Notes: generated by a model from the letters alone, not told the origin. Shown: positions 37,200 to 47,013, numbered from the stretch's first letter. The stretch is 64,000 bases of DNA from Glutamicibacter sp. MNS18 (GCF_026107515.2 NZ_JAPCHW010000013.1:1-64000), one strand, 5' to 3'. Made by a program: numbers and translations.

Positions 37200-37389
37200 T
37201 TGGGACGAGGAGCATGCCCTGCAGGTGGCCGAACGCATGGATACCGGCAGCGTCGTGGTGAACTTCTTCGCCTCCAACCATGCCGCACCCTTCGGCGGAC
37301 GCTACGATTCCGGTCTGGGCACCGGGTACAGTCCGGAAGGGCTGGCCGCCTACCTGAGCTGCAAATCGGTCCACCGGCAGGTGCGGTAG
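37197..37389 (+). pseudogene. Aldehyde dehydrogenase, C-terminal fragment
   Basis: In the frame ending at 37389 the peptide DEEHALQVAERMDTGSVVVN, then ASNHAAPFGGRYDSGLGTGY and PEGLAAYLSCKSVH match the last 65 residues of NAD-dependent aldehyde dehydrogenases. The rest of the gene is absent, replaced by the IS4-type remnant. Confidence 0.75.
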
Positions 37390-37624
37390 GCGGGTAGCCG
37401 ATTGCGGGGATTTCTGGTGGTCGGTCATTCGTTGGTCGCCCGAGGCGCCCAAGCCGACTACGCGTTGGGTCGTGTTCTACAAGCCCTCGGGCAACGGATA
37501 AAAAGGGGCACGGTCAGCAAGGAATTCGGGGAGTCGCACGCGGGCATGCCAATGCCCTCGTGAACGACAGCGGTATCGGAGTTCACCAGCGTTGCTGTCA
37601 CAACCAATCAAGACTAGGCGTTGG

Positions 37625-37861
37625 CTAGGCCGTTTTCTTCTTCGCCATGTCTTTGATGATCTGCGGGGTAGGTTGGCCCAGCTCCTCATCGATCTTCACA
37701 ATCAATGCGGCACGACGTTGCTGGATCAGCTGTGACTTGCGAGTGGATTTACTGGTCGACATACGGCGGTATTTCTGCTGTTCCGAGGCATCCTCCGAAT
37801 AGTCGGAATCAGTCTCAGCGCGCCAGGTATCCTGTGGCTTCGCCTTCTTCCGGGTTACCAT
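37625..37861 (-). CDS. Small basic protein of unknown function
   Basis: A 78-aa hypothetical protein, strongly basic at both ends (VTRKKAKPQ and MAKKKTA) with a Ser/Lys-rich middle (MSTSKSTRKSQLIQQRR) and a predicted helix after it. GGAGGT stands 7 bp before the ATG at 37861. It begins inside the 3' end of the upstream gene, with a 47-bp out-of-frame overlap. No domain recognised. Its charge is opposite to the acidic tail encoded by the overlapping gene, so the two products could interact. Confidence 0.6.
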   Translation of the reverse strand: MVTRKKAKPQDTWRAETDSDYSEDASEQQKYRRMSTSKSTRKSQLIQQRRAALIVKIDEELGQPTPQIIKDMAKKKTA

Positions 37862-38243
37862 CGTCTTCACCTCCGCTCTCTTCTTCAACCGTATCAGGCA
37901 CATCTGAACTCATGAAGAGCAAATCAGTCACGGCTTGGCGGATCATTGTCAGGTCCTGCTCATAGGGTTTACGACGAAGCAGCTTCTTGCCGTCTTCTTC
38001 GCCTACCAAGTTCTCCAACATCGTAGTGCCCACAAGTTGCCCATCTTGGCTATCGCCAAGCGACAGGTCAAGTGCGTATTGAACCCGTTTCCACCATTCC
38101 TCGGCATAGTCGATCCGTGATCTGAGCTTGAAGGTCCGCAACGCCGCCCACGCAGCCAAACCGGCAATGAGCGGTGTGGCAATCGGCGCTGCGGACGCCA
38201 ACGCTTCAACACCGGGTGTCATCCATTCCCAGAGCTCATTCAT
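37815..38243 (-). CDS. Small membrane protein with acidic tail
   Basis: A 142-aa hypothetical protein. One membrane helix at about 17-37 (AAPIATPLIAGLAAWAALR), a cytosolic helical part (IDYAEEWWKRVQYALDLSLG, DLTMIRQAVTDLLFMSS) and a very acidic C-terminus (EEESGGEDDGNPEEGE). The arrangement resembles small phage or conjugative-element membrane proteins, but no family is recognised. Transcribed first in a two-gene unit with the basic 78-aa protein. Confidence 0.6.
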   Translation of the reverse strand: MNELWEWMTPGVEALASAAPIATPLIAGLAAWAALRTFKLRSRIDYAEEWWKRVQYALDLSLGDSQDGQLVGTTMLENLVGEEDGKKLLRRKPYEQDLTMIRQAVTDLLFMSSDVPDTVEEESGGEDDGNPEEGEATGYLAR

Positions 38244-38496
38244 AGCCGTGGAGCGATCCTACCGTCCACCAACGCACCATAGCCGTCAGCGTGCTGACGG
38301 CTCCAGAGGTGGCCACCGGATCCGGGGCATGGACGCGCAGCTGGGCCGAGGCAACTACGTCGTGGGCAGCAAAGTCACGTACCGTGCGCGCCACCGTGGC
38401 GCGGATGAACGCCGGCAGCAGCACACTTCCCGTCGGCCTGTTGTCGTTACAGCAAACCAGACGATGGTCCGCTCAGGGCATTCCCACCAGGCGAGT

Positions 38497-39924
38497 TCAG
38501 GCCAGCACTTGCCACTCCATACTGCGCTCATCCCCCGCGTCGAGCATCCAGCCCTCCGGATCCCGACACAGGTTGCGGGCCAACGGAAGCTGGTGCGAGC
38601 CGCTTTCGATAATGTGCATCAGATACCCTCCGGTATTGGGAAAGGCCACCAGGTCCCCGGCGGCCACACCGTGGGGGAATTCGAAACGCCGGCGCAGGAT
38701 CAGTTCCTCCTCGATACAATAGGCCCCCACCAGGAACGCGCTGAGCCCGCTCCGCTCGCGTCGAGGTGTGGCCGTGTGGATGAGCAGCGGATCTACCAGG
38801 AAATCCGCCGAGGTCGAACGGCACTGGGTCCTATTCATATGCAGGCCCACCAGCGGCAGCCCATCACTGCGGGTCTTGACGAAAGCCACCTGCGCCAGGG
38901 TCATCCCGCACCCGTCCAGCAGTGTCCGCCCGGGTTCGCACCGCAACTGGATACCACGCTGCCCGAGCATCCGCGCCACGGAATCAGAGCCCTGACCGGG
39001 ATGACTTGCAAGAATCCTATCCAGCCACTGCCCGCGGATCAGCTCCTGGTGGTACGGATAGACCGCGGTGCTCGCCTCCGCTGCCGTAGCGCCCAAACGA
39101 TCCGATTTCCAAGTCAGCGATTCATCCCCCTCCGGTAGCACGGCGAGCGCCTCCCAGAACCCGTTCCACTGCTGCGCATCATCCAGATAGGACATCGGGA
39201 TCCCCCCACCCATATCCACGAAATCCGGGGCATGTCCCAGGTCCCGCAGCGCATCGATCAGCCGCAGTGACTCCTCCAGAACCGCTGCCCGCTGCGTGCC
39301 GCTGTAGCCGTTGAGGTGGAAGTGGACGCCGCGGATTTCCAGCGATTCCAGACGTCCTGTAGCCTCCAGGAATTCGAGCCACTGGGCGGCACGCAATCCG
39401 AAACGGGTGGGGGCAATCAGGGGGTTGTCCGAGGCCAGGCGCAAGGCCACCCGTGCGGTACGTCCCCGTTCGTCGGCCATGTGCAGCAGCTCCAGGGCTT
39501 CGTCGATATTGTCCAGGCTCAGCACGACCTCGTTCTCCACCGCCAGCCGAAGCAAAGCCTGGGACTTCACCGCAGCGGTGACAATCAGTCGTTCGGCCGG
39601 AACACCGCGTTTCAGGCACTGGTCCAGTTCATGGAAGCTCGCCACGTCCACCCCGCACCCTTCCGCTACGGCCTGGTCGATGGCCCCAATGGTCTTATTG
39701 GCCTTGCGTGCCAGATAAATCTGGAAATCAACCTGGTGATCCGCAGCGGCCCGGCGCAGTTCGCCAATATTGCGGCTCATGGATGAGAACTCGTGCAGGT
39801 TCACCGGCGAACCGTGCTCCCGGATCACTTCCCGGCAGGCCTGCGCATCGCCCAGCAACTGCTCCATCCAGGGTTCCAGACGGGCGGTCAGCGGGGCAGT
39901 TCCGTACATCAAGGGTTGCATCAT
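38497..39924 (-). CDS. Y4yA-like PLP-dependent decarboxylase-fold enzyme
   Basis: A 475-aa fold-III PLP enzyme (diaminopimelate/ornithine decarboxylase and alanine racemase fold). The PLP lysine is in IYLARKANKT at about residue 73; HFHLNGYSG and FVDMGGGIPMSY are barrel motifs, and LRCEPGRTLLDGCG binds the cofactor phosphate region. The family member Y4yA comes from the symbiotic plasmid of Rhizobium NGR234. ATGA overlap with the FAD-protein gene ties it to an SbnA-like operon. Exact reaction unknown; decarboxylation of an amino acid conjugate is likely. Confidence 0.85.
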   Translation of the reverse strand: MMQPLMYGTAPLTARLEPWMEQLLGDAQACREVIREHGSPVNLHEFSSMSRNIGELRRAAADHQVDFQIYLARKANKTIGAIDQAVAEGCGVDVASFHELDQCLKRGVPAERLIVTAAVKSQALLRLAVENEVVLSLDNIDEALELLHMADERGRTARVALRLASDNPLIAPTRFGLRAAQWLEFLEATGRLESLEIRGVHFHLNGYSGTQRAAVLEESLRLIDALRDLGHAPDFVDMGGGIPMSYLDDAQQWNGFWEALAVLPEGDESLTWKSDRLGATAAEASTAVYPYHQELIRGQWLDRILASHPGQGSDSVARMLGQRGIQLRCEPGRTLLDGCGMTLAQVAFVKTRSDGLPLVGLHMNRTQCRSTSADFLVDPLLIHTATPRRERSGLSAFLVGAYCIEEELILRRRFEFPHGVAAGDLVAFPNTGGYLMHIIESGSHQLPLARNLCRDPEGWMLDAGDERSMEWQVLA

Positions 39925-41549
39925 CGGGCTACTTTCTGGCTGGCGGAGGAAATTTCAAGGGCTACACGTTTTGCCCACCGGCGGTATTCGGGGTGCAGGG
40001 AACGATTCAGGGTGTCATGGCCGAGGGTGGGATCTTCGGTCGGCCTGCCCAGGGCCACCAATCCCTCGTTGCGTTCACCCCGGGCGTTGAGGCAGGTGCC
40101 GTCGGTATCGGTCAGCAGTCCGCGTTCGGCGCGGCGGACAAGGATTTCCCCATCCTCCAGCAATCCGTGGATCAAGGGGCTTGCCGCCTCCCCGTCAGGT
40201 GCCGGGGCGCGGAGCACTCCGGCCGGTGCGGTCACCGCATCAATGGTTATCGCCTGTGCCTCGTTGGCCTCTGTGGTCACCGCCTGCTGCAGTATCCCCG
40301 CCTCGAAGAGCGCCAGGAGCTTGTGTGCGGTGGGTTCGGGTGGCCCAAAGGCCATGCGCTCAAGGTGCGCCGCCCGGTGGCGGAACCGCTCTCGGTCCGC
40401 ATCGCTCCACGTGATTCTCGATAACGCCGGGACCAACTGTGCATAGAGTCCCGACCAGACAATTCCCCAAACCCATTCCGGGGTGGCGGCCTCCCGCGAC
40501 CAGTTGGCTTGCAGGGCCGCACGCAGTCTTTCGGCAGGGGATGTCATGGCAGCCATGGCCACGGACTCACCGTTCTGCACAGTGCTCCACAACTCGCTTG
40601 GCGAAGCCTTGATTCCGCAGGTTCCTGTACAGCTCACGGCACAGTCCAGCAGGATCTTCCACAGCCCCTGAAGATCGGCTGTGGGCGTGGCAGTGTGTGC
40701 CGGGTTGGGCACCTGGTTCGCGGCGCCCCAGCTGCATACTCGCAGCCGGTATTCATCCAACACCTCATCGAGACCGGAGGGCACGGCGTGGGGTTTGGGG
40801 TTCATCGGGATGCCGGTGCGCGACACCATGGTGATCCGCGCCGGTTCACGCCCGCCGGGTAGGTAGCGCAGGGCCGCGGTTCCTTCCTCCGACAGCTGTT
40901 CCCAGGTTCCCCCACGCCCCTCGGTCAGCCGCAGGATTACGTCGTAGGCGGTCAGGGCCGCACCCCGGATCAGGACGCTGCTTCCCGGCGGTACTTCGTC
41001 CATGCCGCACCCGTTGTATTCAACCGTCAGCTGCGCCGCGGTGAGCGACCTCTGGGGTGCCGACGGGGAACGGTACCCGGCCAGGCCATGGCCGGTGGCG
41101 ATCACCACTTCATCATGGACCCGGGTGCCCTGTGCGGTGAGCACTTCCCACTGCCTCCCGCGGCGGACCACCCCGGTCACGACCTCGGCTCGATGCTGCA
41201 CATCCAACCTCCCGAGGCCTGTCAGGTTCTCGAATTGCCGGCTGAGATATTCTCCGACCAACGCCCTGGATGGATAGGGATCCTTATCCCAACCGTTTGC
41301 CCGTGCGGCCCGCCATTGGTCGAAGGTCTGGGCGCACAGTGACGAGGAGGCATCAATAATGCGGGAGTTGACGTTCAGCCGCAATTCCGGCGGCTGGTCG
41401 ACATTCCATACCCTGCCGGCTCCCGGTGGATAGGGGTCGTAGACCTCGACATGGACCCTCCCGGCATCCGCGGCCTGCAAGGCGTCATTGAGTTCAAGCA
41501 GCGCGAACAGGCACTTGGGTCCACCTCCGATCATGGCAATGCGGGTCAT
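39921..41549 (-). CDS. FAD/NAD(P)-binding protein (NAD_binding_9 type)
   Basis: A 542-aa flavoprotein-like enzyme. The N-terminal RIAMIGGGPKCLFALLEL is a Rossmann dinucleotide loop and VVIATGHGLAGY is the second conserved segment; YDPYPPGAGRVWN and RGAALTAYDVILRL also fit the FAD-NAD(P)-binding family seen in some siderophore and natural-product loci. Middle gene of a three-gene operon, overlapping both neighbours by 4 bp. Function probably oxidative tailoring or N-hydroxylation, but this is inference. Confidence 0.8.
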   Translation of the reverse strand: MTRIAMIGGGPKCLFALLELNDALQAADAGRVHVEVYDPYPPGAGRVWNVDQPPELRLNVNSRIIDASSSLCAQTFDQWRAARANGWDKDPYPSRALVGEYLSRQFENLTGLGRLDVQHRAEVVTGVVRRGRQWEVLTAQGTRVHDEVVIATGHGLAGYRSPSAPQRSLTAAQLTVEYNGCGMDEVPPGSSVLIRGAALTAYDVILRLTEGRGGTWEQLSEEGTAALRYLPGGREPARITMVSRTGIPMNPKPHAVPSGLDEVLDEYRLRVCSWGAANQVPNPAHTATPTADLQGLWKILLDCAVSCTGTCGIKASPSELWSTVQNGESVAMAAMTSPAERLRAALQANWSREAATPEWVWGIVWSGLYAQLVPALSRITWSDADRERFRHRAAHLERMAFGPPEPTAHKLLALFEAGILQQAVTTEANEAQAITIDAVTAPAGVLRAPAPDGEAASPLIHGLLEDGEILVRRAERGLLTDTDGTCLNARGERNEGLVALGRPTEDPTLGHDTLNRSLHPEYRRWAKRVALEISSASQKVAR

Positions 41550-42553
41550 CGGATGGACAGGCCTTCCATGACCTGGCCCGAATCGGTTCCGGGCTCCTCC
41601 CCCAGGTTCTCGCGCACCCAGTCATCGTTGTACACGGTGTTCAAGTACGGCACCCCGGAATCATGGACCAGAAAGGCAATCCGGGCACCTTCCGGAATGT
41701 CCGGCAGCGCCCGGCCCATGGCGGCAACAATCGCCCCGGTCGAGGCTCCCGCGAGGATGCCTTCACGCCGGGCCAGCAGCCGGCAGCCGCGGACCATCTG
41801 GATCTCGGGAATCCGGTACACGCGGTCCGGCTCGGCCTGCAGGGCCAGCTCGGGCATGGCGCCAGCGCCCAGCCCGGGCAGCCGCCGGTTTCCGGACTTG
41901 CCGTCGAACAGTACCGACCCCTGTGCGTCCACCGCGACCAGTCCGGTCGCCAGCCCCTGCTCGCGGATGTAGTGCTGGCATCCCAGCAGGGTCCCGGTGG
42001 TGCTGGTCGCGACGAAGAGCATATCCAGCCTCCCGTCCAGTGCTTCCATGATCTCCGGCATGGTGGACGAGTAATGTGCCTGGGGGTTATGCGGCGAACC
42101 GTATTGATTGGTGGTCACCGCCCCCGGGTTCCCGGCAAGCAGCTGCTGCACCCGTTGGCGGCGCGCGGCGAGCTTGTTTCCGTCCGGTGGATTGCGCACC
42201 AGATCGACCTCGGCCCCGTAGGCCCGCATGATCTGCAGCGCCGACTGGTTGGCGTTCTCATCCACGACCGCAACAAACCTGATACCGCGCACCACGCACT
42301 GCCGGGAGAGGGCGATTCCCAGGTTTCCGGACGTCGATTCGACAATCATGCCACCGGGTTGGAGCGCACCGGATTCCATGAAGGCCTCCACCAGGCTTCC
42401 GGCGGTGCGTTCCTTGGTGCTCCCGGAGAGCTGCAGCAGGTCAAGCTTGGCAAAAACCTCGATGCCTGGCGCGTCGAAGAGCCGGTCCAGTTTAACGGTG
42501 GGTGACTTGAAGGGGCTGAGGGTTCCGGCACTATTCATATCAATGACTCGCAT
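41546..42553 (-). CDS. SbnA-like PLP synthase (cysteine synthase family)
   Basis: A fold-II PLP enzyme of about 335 aa. The PLP lysine lies in LSGSTKERTA, the phosphate/carboxylate loop in ESTSGNLGIALS, and a second loop TSTTGTLLG. SbnA joins O-phospho-L-serine and L-glutamate on the route to 2,3-diaminopropionate, a siderophore precursor. GSTKERTA resembles the SbnA type more than housekeeping CysK (PxxSxKDR). Start chosen at ATG 42553 because it gives the N-terminal length of SbnA; 42631 and 42538 are possible and none has a good ribosome site. First gene of the operon. Confidence 0.82.
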   Translation of the reverse strand: MRVIDMNSAGTLSPFKSPTVKLDRLFDAPGIEVFAKLDLLQLSGSTKERTAGSLVEAFMESGALQPGGMIVESTSGNLGIALSRQCVVRGIRFVAVVDENANQSALQIMRAYGAEVDLVRNPPDGNKLAARRQRVQQLLAGNPGAVTTNQYGSPHNPQAHYSSTMPEIMEALDGRLDMLFVATSTTGTLLGCQHYIREQGLATGLVAVDAQGSVLFDGKSGNRRLPGLGAGAMPELALQAEPDRVYRIPEIQMVRGCRLLARREGILAGASTGAIVAAMGRALPDIPEGARIAFLVHDSGVPYLNTVYNDDWVRENLGEEPGTDSGQVMEGLSIR

Positions 42554-42825
42554 TCGGGTGGTGGCGAATTCTGCTGGTAGAGGCTCTGCGCACTGGATGC
42601 GGTGTGGTCTCCACCGCATCCGGTTGGGCAAGTGTAGACCCGGAGCCGCGGAACTAGCTAGTGCCCTGCTTCAGCTTTGATCAACCACCCAGTCAACCAC
42701 CGCCGCGCGGCCGCGACCTTCGCACTCCGCGACGTGCTCCATGGCCGGTTCACCGTCTGCCGTCTCTCCGGGGCTGAGCCAGTACACTGACAGCACCGCA
42801 ACACGTTCCTTGAGAAAAATGATCC

Positions 42826-44211
42826 ATGGCTGATGGTGACGCAACGTCAGGTGGTTCCACCGCCGAAAACAGTCCGCGCCGTTGGGCAACAGGCCATCTC
42901 CGGCTTTCCGCATGAGGCCTGTCCGGGGGCACCCTCGGTGGTGTGCTGGCCGCAGCCTTTGTCATCGCAGTGACGGCGATGATCAAGGAAGTCCTTGGCT
43001 GGCTCATGAACCAGGAACCCTGGCTGATGTTCGCTGCCCCGTTCGCCGGCATCCTCTGTGCGGTGGTCCTGCTGCACCTGGTGGCCCAGGGCAAGGCGGT
43101 ACAACGGGTTTCCGGCAGCAAGGCCCCACCGCGTCGGTTCACCGCCTGGCTACGCTTCCCCGCCAGCGCCGTGCGTGCCGACCTCACCGCGGATGTGGTT
43201 CGCCATGCCGGGCGTGAGGAATCCTTTCCGTGGAGGCTCGCCCCCATCCGCGCCGCCGCGATCGTGTGCACCGTGGGTCTTGGCGCGCCCATGGGCACCG
43301 AGTCCCCGGCAGCCCATCTGGGCGTGGCCGCCGGATCGGCCATCGGCGGGCGCCCGGGGTGGCTGCGCTCCCTGGCCCGCCCGGCAGGTTTGGGTGGCGG
43401 TGCAGCCGGTGTCGCGGCGCTCATGGGCCTGCCACTGGTGGGCCTGGTGTTCATGTTGGAGCTGGGCCGCCGCAAGCAGGCCGCGCTGTCGCTGCCCCGG
43501 ATCCTCGCTGCCGGCAGTGGCGCCCTGGTGGGGTGGGGGTTCAGTGTGGCATTCGACCTGGACTTCATCCGCCTGGTCGTTCCGGCCATCGCCCCCGGCG
43601 ATCTGGTCAAGGCCTTGGCCACCGCGGCATTGGTCGGGGCGCTATCCGGGGCGGTGGGCTCGGTAACGGGTACCGCGATCTACCAGGCACGCAGCTGGTC
43701 CGCCGGACCTCGAACAAAACTCATTGCCGGATCCGCCGTGCTGCTGGGCAGCTTCCTGGCCATCAGCATGCTCGCAACTCCGGCCGCGGCCATCGGACCC
43801 GGGGGAGGCACGATCAGCTGGGCCGAGGCCACCACCGCGTCGGTGTGGGTCATTCTGGTTGTCGCCTTGCTGCGCTGTGTGGCCACCACCGCGGCGGTCG
43901 CCGCTGGGGGCGTCGGTGGCCTGTTTGTCCCGCTGTTGGCCATTGGCGACCTTTGCGGCCGGTCACTCGCCCCCATGCTGGGCGTCTCCGGCGATCTCGG
44001 GGCGGCAGCCGGGGCCGCTGGCGCCATTGCCGGAGGCTACCGTCAGCCGTTGACCGCGATTACCATGGTGCTGACGGTGGGAGGACCGGCACCTTCACGG
44101 CTCACCTGTGTGGTCGCGGCGCTCGTCGCCACCGGGACCGGGGTGCTGACCGCGTACCGGTTGGACCGCTACGTCTTGCACCGTAAGGCGGGCACGCCCA
44201 CTGCCCATTGA
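42826..44211 (+). pseudogene. ClC-family chloride channel/antiporter with in-frame stop
   Basis: ATG 42826 opens a frame whose 30th codon is TGA (42913-42915); without a break in frame it continues as GLSGGTLGGVLAAAFVIAVT and on through a complete ClC protein to 44211. Selectivity-filter-like segments are LGAPMGTESPAAHLG (GxExP region), GLPLVGLVFMLEL and GGVGGLFVPLLAIG. Either the TGA disables it, or translation restarts at GTG 42943, giving 422 aa that lack the cytosolic N-terminus and part of helix 1. All other helices look intact, so the mutation is recent. Confidence 0.75.
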
Positions 44212-44801
44212 GTCCTGCAGCAAGGCAGGTGTCTTCCGGTTGAGAAGCCAGAGCAACCCGGGTTAGCCACGGATTCAGGCAGGAATCCGCCTAGGCGCAG
44301 CGCATCGGCACGAGTCCGATGCGGCACCGTCGCTCCAGGACCCCCTTCTTCTCCCACCACGAAGTTGGCAAGATGGCTACTGCGCGCAGGGGTCGGCGTT
44401 GCCGTCCGGTTGCACCACAGAAAACTCCCAAGTCAGTGCGCTTGAAGTCCTCGCAAGCGCTTGGCGCTGGGTGAATCTACCGGTTCGGATTGCTGTGTTT
44501 GGTGATGAGCGCTGCGAGACGAAGTTTGCCCACGGTCTTGGGCAGGATAAAACAACCATGATTATGGTAGTTGCGCCAATCTTGTTGTTGAACGGCACCG
44601 TTTGATCCATTCGGCCACGCAACGTGCGGATCCTCGCACCACCGTCTTCATTCATCCCGTCCGTAGCCAGCCCTGGCGTGAAGGTCCCAACGTAGATTCC
44701 CAAGAAGCTCAACAGACCGGGAAATCACCCACTGGCGGCAAGGTTAGCGCTCACCAGGTGACACAACCCGGCTTCCAGCGGGGACTCCCGTAAGTTATCC
44801 A
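44212..44801. other. Gene-free stretch
   Basis: About 590 bp between the ClC gene and the LysR gene. A minus-strand frame at 44377-44712 gives a protein-like end (ALTWEFSVVQPDGNADPCAQ) but no identified domain. No RNA gene or clear terminator. Confidence 0.3.
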
Positions 44802-45713
44802 TCAATCCGCGGCCGATTCCGCCGCCGCTCGTGTGGAAGCCGATGCTGCCCTGGTCTCGCGCAGGCACGCAAGAAAGATCCTGGCCGCCGCATTGTCCGT
44901 ACCGGCCCCGGCGTAGAGCGCGGTCTGCGGACCGTTTGCCAGCGGCTTGAATACCACTTCGGGCATTGCGAAGCGGGAGACCGACGCCGGTAGGATCGAG
45001 ACCCCCAGTCCAGCTGCGACCAGTCCCAGAATGGTCTCCTGATGGATGGCGCGTTCCACGATGCGCGGTGCAGGGTGGCCATCAAAGAGCGAATGCACCA
45101 GCGAGTAGAAACCGCTCATGTACTTGTAGGGGAAGAGGATGAAATCCTCGTCGGCTAGCTCCGGGATATCCGCTTCCTCCCGTACGGCGAGCTTGTGCCC
45201 GGCCGGCAGGGCCAGCACCAGCGGTTCGGCATGGACCTGCTCGAGTTCCACCCCGGGCAACCGTACCGGATCACGCAGCACCCCGACATCAAGCCGCCCT
45301 TCAAGCAGCGATTCGATCTGCTCATCGGTGGTCAACGGCTGTAGCGACAGCTCCACATTCGGACGCCGCTCGCGGAAGAGCCTGACGGCTGAGGGAATGA
45401 CCGCGTAGCTGGCCGAGCTGACGAATCCCACGCTGAGCTTTCCGCGTAGCCCGGAGCCCACTTCAGCCAGCTCCTGGCCCGCCTGCTCCAGATCGGCCAG
45501 CAACGGCGTGATCCGGTCCCGGAAGAGTTCACCGGCTACCGTTAGCCGGACACTGCGGGTGGTCCGGTCAAGAAGCTGTACCCCAAGATCATGCTCCAGT
45601 TTCTTGATCGCCACTGTCAGCGGCGGCTGGGACATCAGCAGTTCCTGCGCCGCACGGCCAAAATGCAGGTGCTCGGCTACTACCAGGAAGTACTGGAGCT
45701 GGCGCAGTTCCAT
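44802..45713 (-). CDS. LysR-family transcriptional regulator
   Basis: A 303-aa LysR regulator. Winged helix at 1-60 (MELRQLQYFLVVAEHLHFG, MSQPPLTVAIKKLEHDLGV) and a periplasmic-binding-like effector domain from about 90 (KLSVGFVSSASY, LRDPVRLPGVELEQV). It is transcribed away from the sarcosine-oxidase-like gene, the usual arrangement for LysR control of a divergent operon, and the 130-bp gap between them is AT-rich. Confidence 0.93.
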   Translation of the reverse strand: MELRQLQYFLVVAEHLHFGRAAQELLMSQPPLTVAIKKLEHDLGVQLLDRTTRSVRLTVAGELFRDRITPLLADLEQAGQELAEVGSGLRGKLSVGFVSSASYAVIPSAVRLFRERRPNVELSLQPLTTDEQIESLLEGRLDVGVLRDPVRLPGVELEQVHAEPLVLALPAGHKLAVREEADIPELADEDFILFPYKYMSGFYSLVHSLFDGHPAPRIVERAIHQETILGLVAAGLGVSILPASVSRFAMPEVVFKPLANGPQTALYAGAGTDNAAARIFLACLRETRAASASTRAAAESAAD

Positions 45714-45843
45714 GAAGGCATTCTTTCTCTAGAGCTAATAATAGGATTATAAATGATATTGGACGCGCTAATGATCCACGTGGGTTACTTAAAGCAGGAA
45801 GTCACGCAGCTTCCCAATCCGCCAGTACCTCCAGGAGCATTCC

Positions 45844-47013
45844 ATGAGTTCGCCAGTTCATTCGCCCTCCGCTCAATACATAGTCATCGGCGCCGGTCTG
45901 ACTGGATCGGCGGCCGCCTGGAAACTGGCGCAACGCGGATACGAGGTCGCCCTGCTCGAACGCAAGGTCCCGGCCGCAGCCGATGCCAGCTCCCATGGCT
46001 CGGCACGGATCTTCCGCTACGCCTACCCGGATCCGTTTTACGCGGACCTGGTGGTGCAGGCCCGCTCAGCCTGGGACGAGCTGGAGTTGCTCTCCGGTCA
46101 GCAACTGATCACGCCGCACGGCGCCGTGGACTACGGTGCACTGCGCAACCCACGGCAGCTGGCTTCGGTACTTGAACAGGTCGGGGTCGAGCATGAACTG
46201 CTCAGCGCCACCGAGGCCCGGAACCGCTTCCCCGGGATCGAATTCGATACCGAGGTGCTCTGGCAGCCAGGTGCCGGCGTGCTGGATGCCCAACGCTCGG
46301 TACTCGCCATGGTCAACCAGGCCAAGGCCAACGGCGCGCAGGTGGAAACCGAGTGGCAGGTCGCCTCCGTCACGGAGCAGGGCAACGGCTACAAACTCAC
46401 CTCCACCGATGGCCGCGTGTACTTCGGCGCAAAGATCATCGTGGCGGCCGGTGGCTGGTTACCCGAACTGCTGGGCAACCTCCCCTTGCCCGAGGGGTTC
46501 CTGCGCAGTGTGCCGTCATTGGATATCTACCAGGAGAACGCGTACCACTTCCCCTACCGGGGCCAGGACCCCGAGGCCATGATGGCCTGGCCCACCTACA
46601 TCCACAAGGATCCGGCCTTCAAGTCATACGGCCTGCCCGGAGGACGGGATGCCGGCTTCCGCGGCCAGAAGGTAGCCGAGTACATGGCCGGACGCCGCAT
46701 GGGCTCCGCCTCGGAACAGGACGGACAGATCGACCCGACCAACCGCGAACGGGTCATCGACTACGTCAAGAAGTACCTGCCCGGGCTGGAACCGGCCCCG
46801 TATGCGGAAACCACCTGCATCTTTTCCAGCACCCCGACCGAGGACTTCATCATGGACCAGGTCGAGGGAATCACGATCATCTCCCCCTGCTCGGGCCACG
46901 GCGCGAAATTCGGTCCCCTGCTCGGAACCCTGGCCGCGGATCTGTCCACCGGAACCGGCACCGTCCCGCAGGCCTTCCGGCTCACCTCCCACAACCGCGC
47001 GCTCAGCGTGTAG
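45844..47013 (+). CDS. Sarcosine oxidase/N-methyltryptophan oxidase-like flavoenzyme
   Basis: A 389-aa monomeric sarcosine oxidase family enzyme. FAD-binding loop VIGAGLTGSAAAWKLAQRG at about 14-32, then SSHGSARIFRYAYPDPFYA (the conserved H-G-x-x-R segment), and Cys349 in SPCSGHGAKFGP at the position that links FAD covalently in MSOX and MTOX. It would oxidise an N-methylated or secondary amine, releasing H2O2 and usually formaldehyde. Followed after 39 bp by an M20 carbamoylase-type gene. Substrate choice (sarcosine, N-methyl amino acid or other) cannot be read from the sequence. Confidence 0.9.
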   Translation: MSSPVHSPSAQYIVIGAGLTGSAAAWKLAQRGYEVALLERKVPAAADASSHGSARIFRYAYPDPFYADLVVQARSAWDELELLSGQQLITPHGAVDYGALRNPRQLASVLEQVGVEHELLSATEARNRFPGIEFDTEVLWQPGAGVLDAQRSVLAMVNQAKANGAQVETEWQVASVTEQGNGYKLTSTDGRVYFGAKIIVAAGGWLPELLGNLPLPEGFLRSVPSLDIYQENAYHFPYRGQDPEAMMAWPTYIHKDPAFKSYGLPGGRDAGFRGQKVAEYMAGRRMGSASEQDGQIDPTNRERVIDYVKKYLPGLEPAPYAETTCIFSSTPTEDFIMDQVEGITIISPCSGHGAKFGPLLGTLAADLSTGTGTVPQAFRLTSHNRALSV

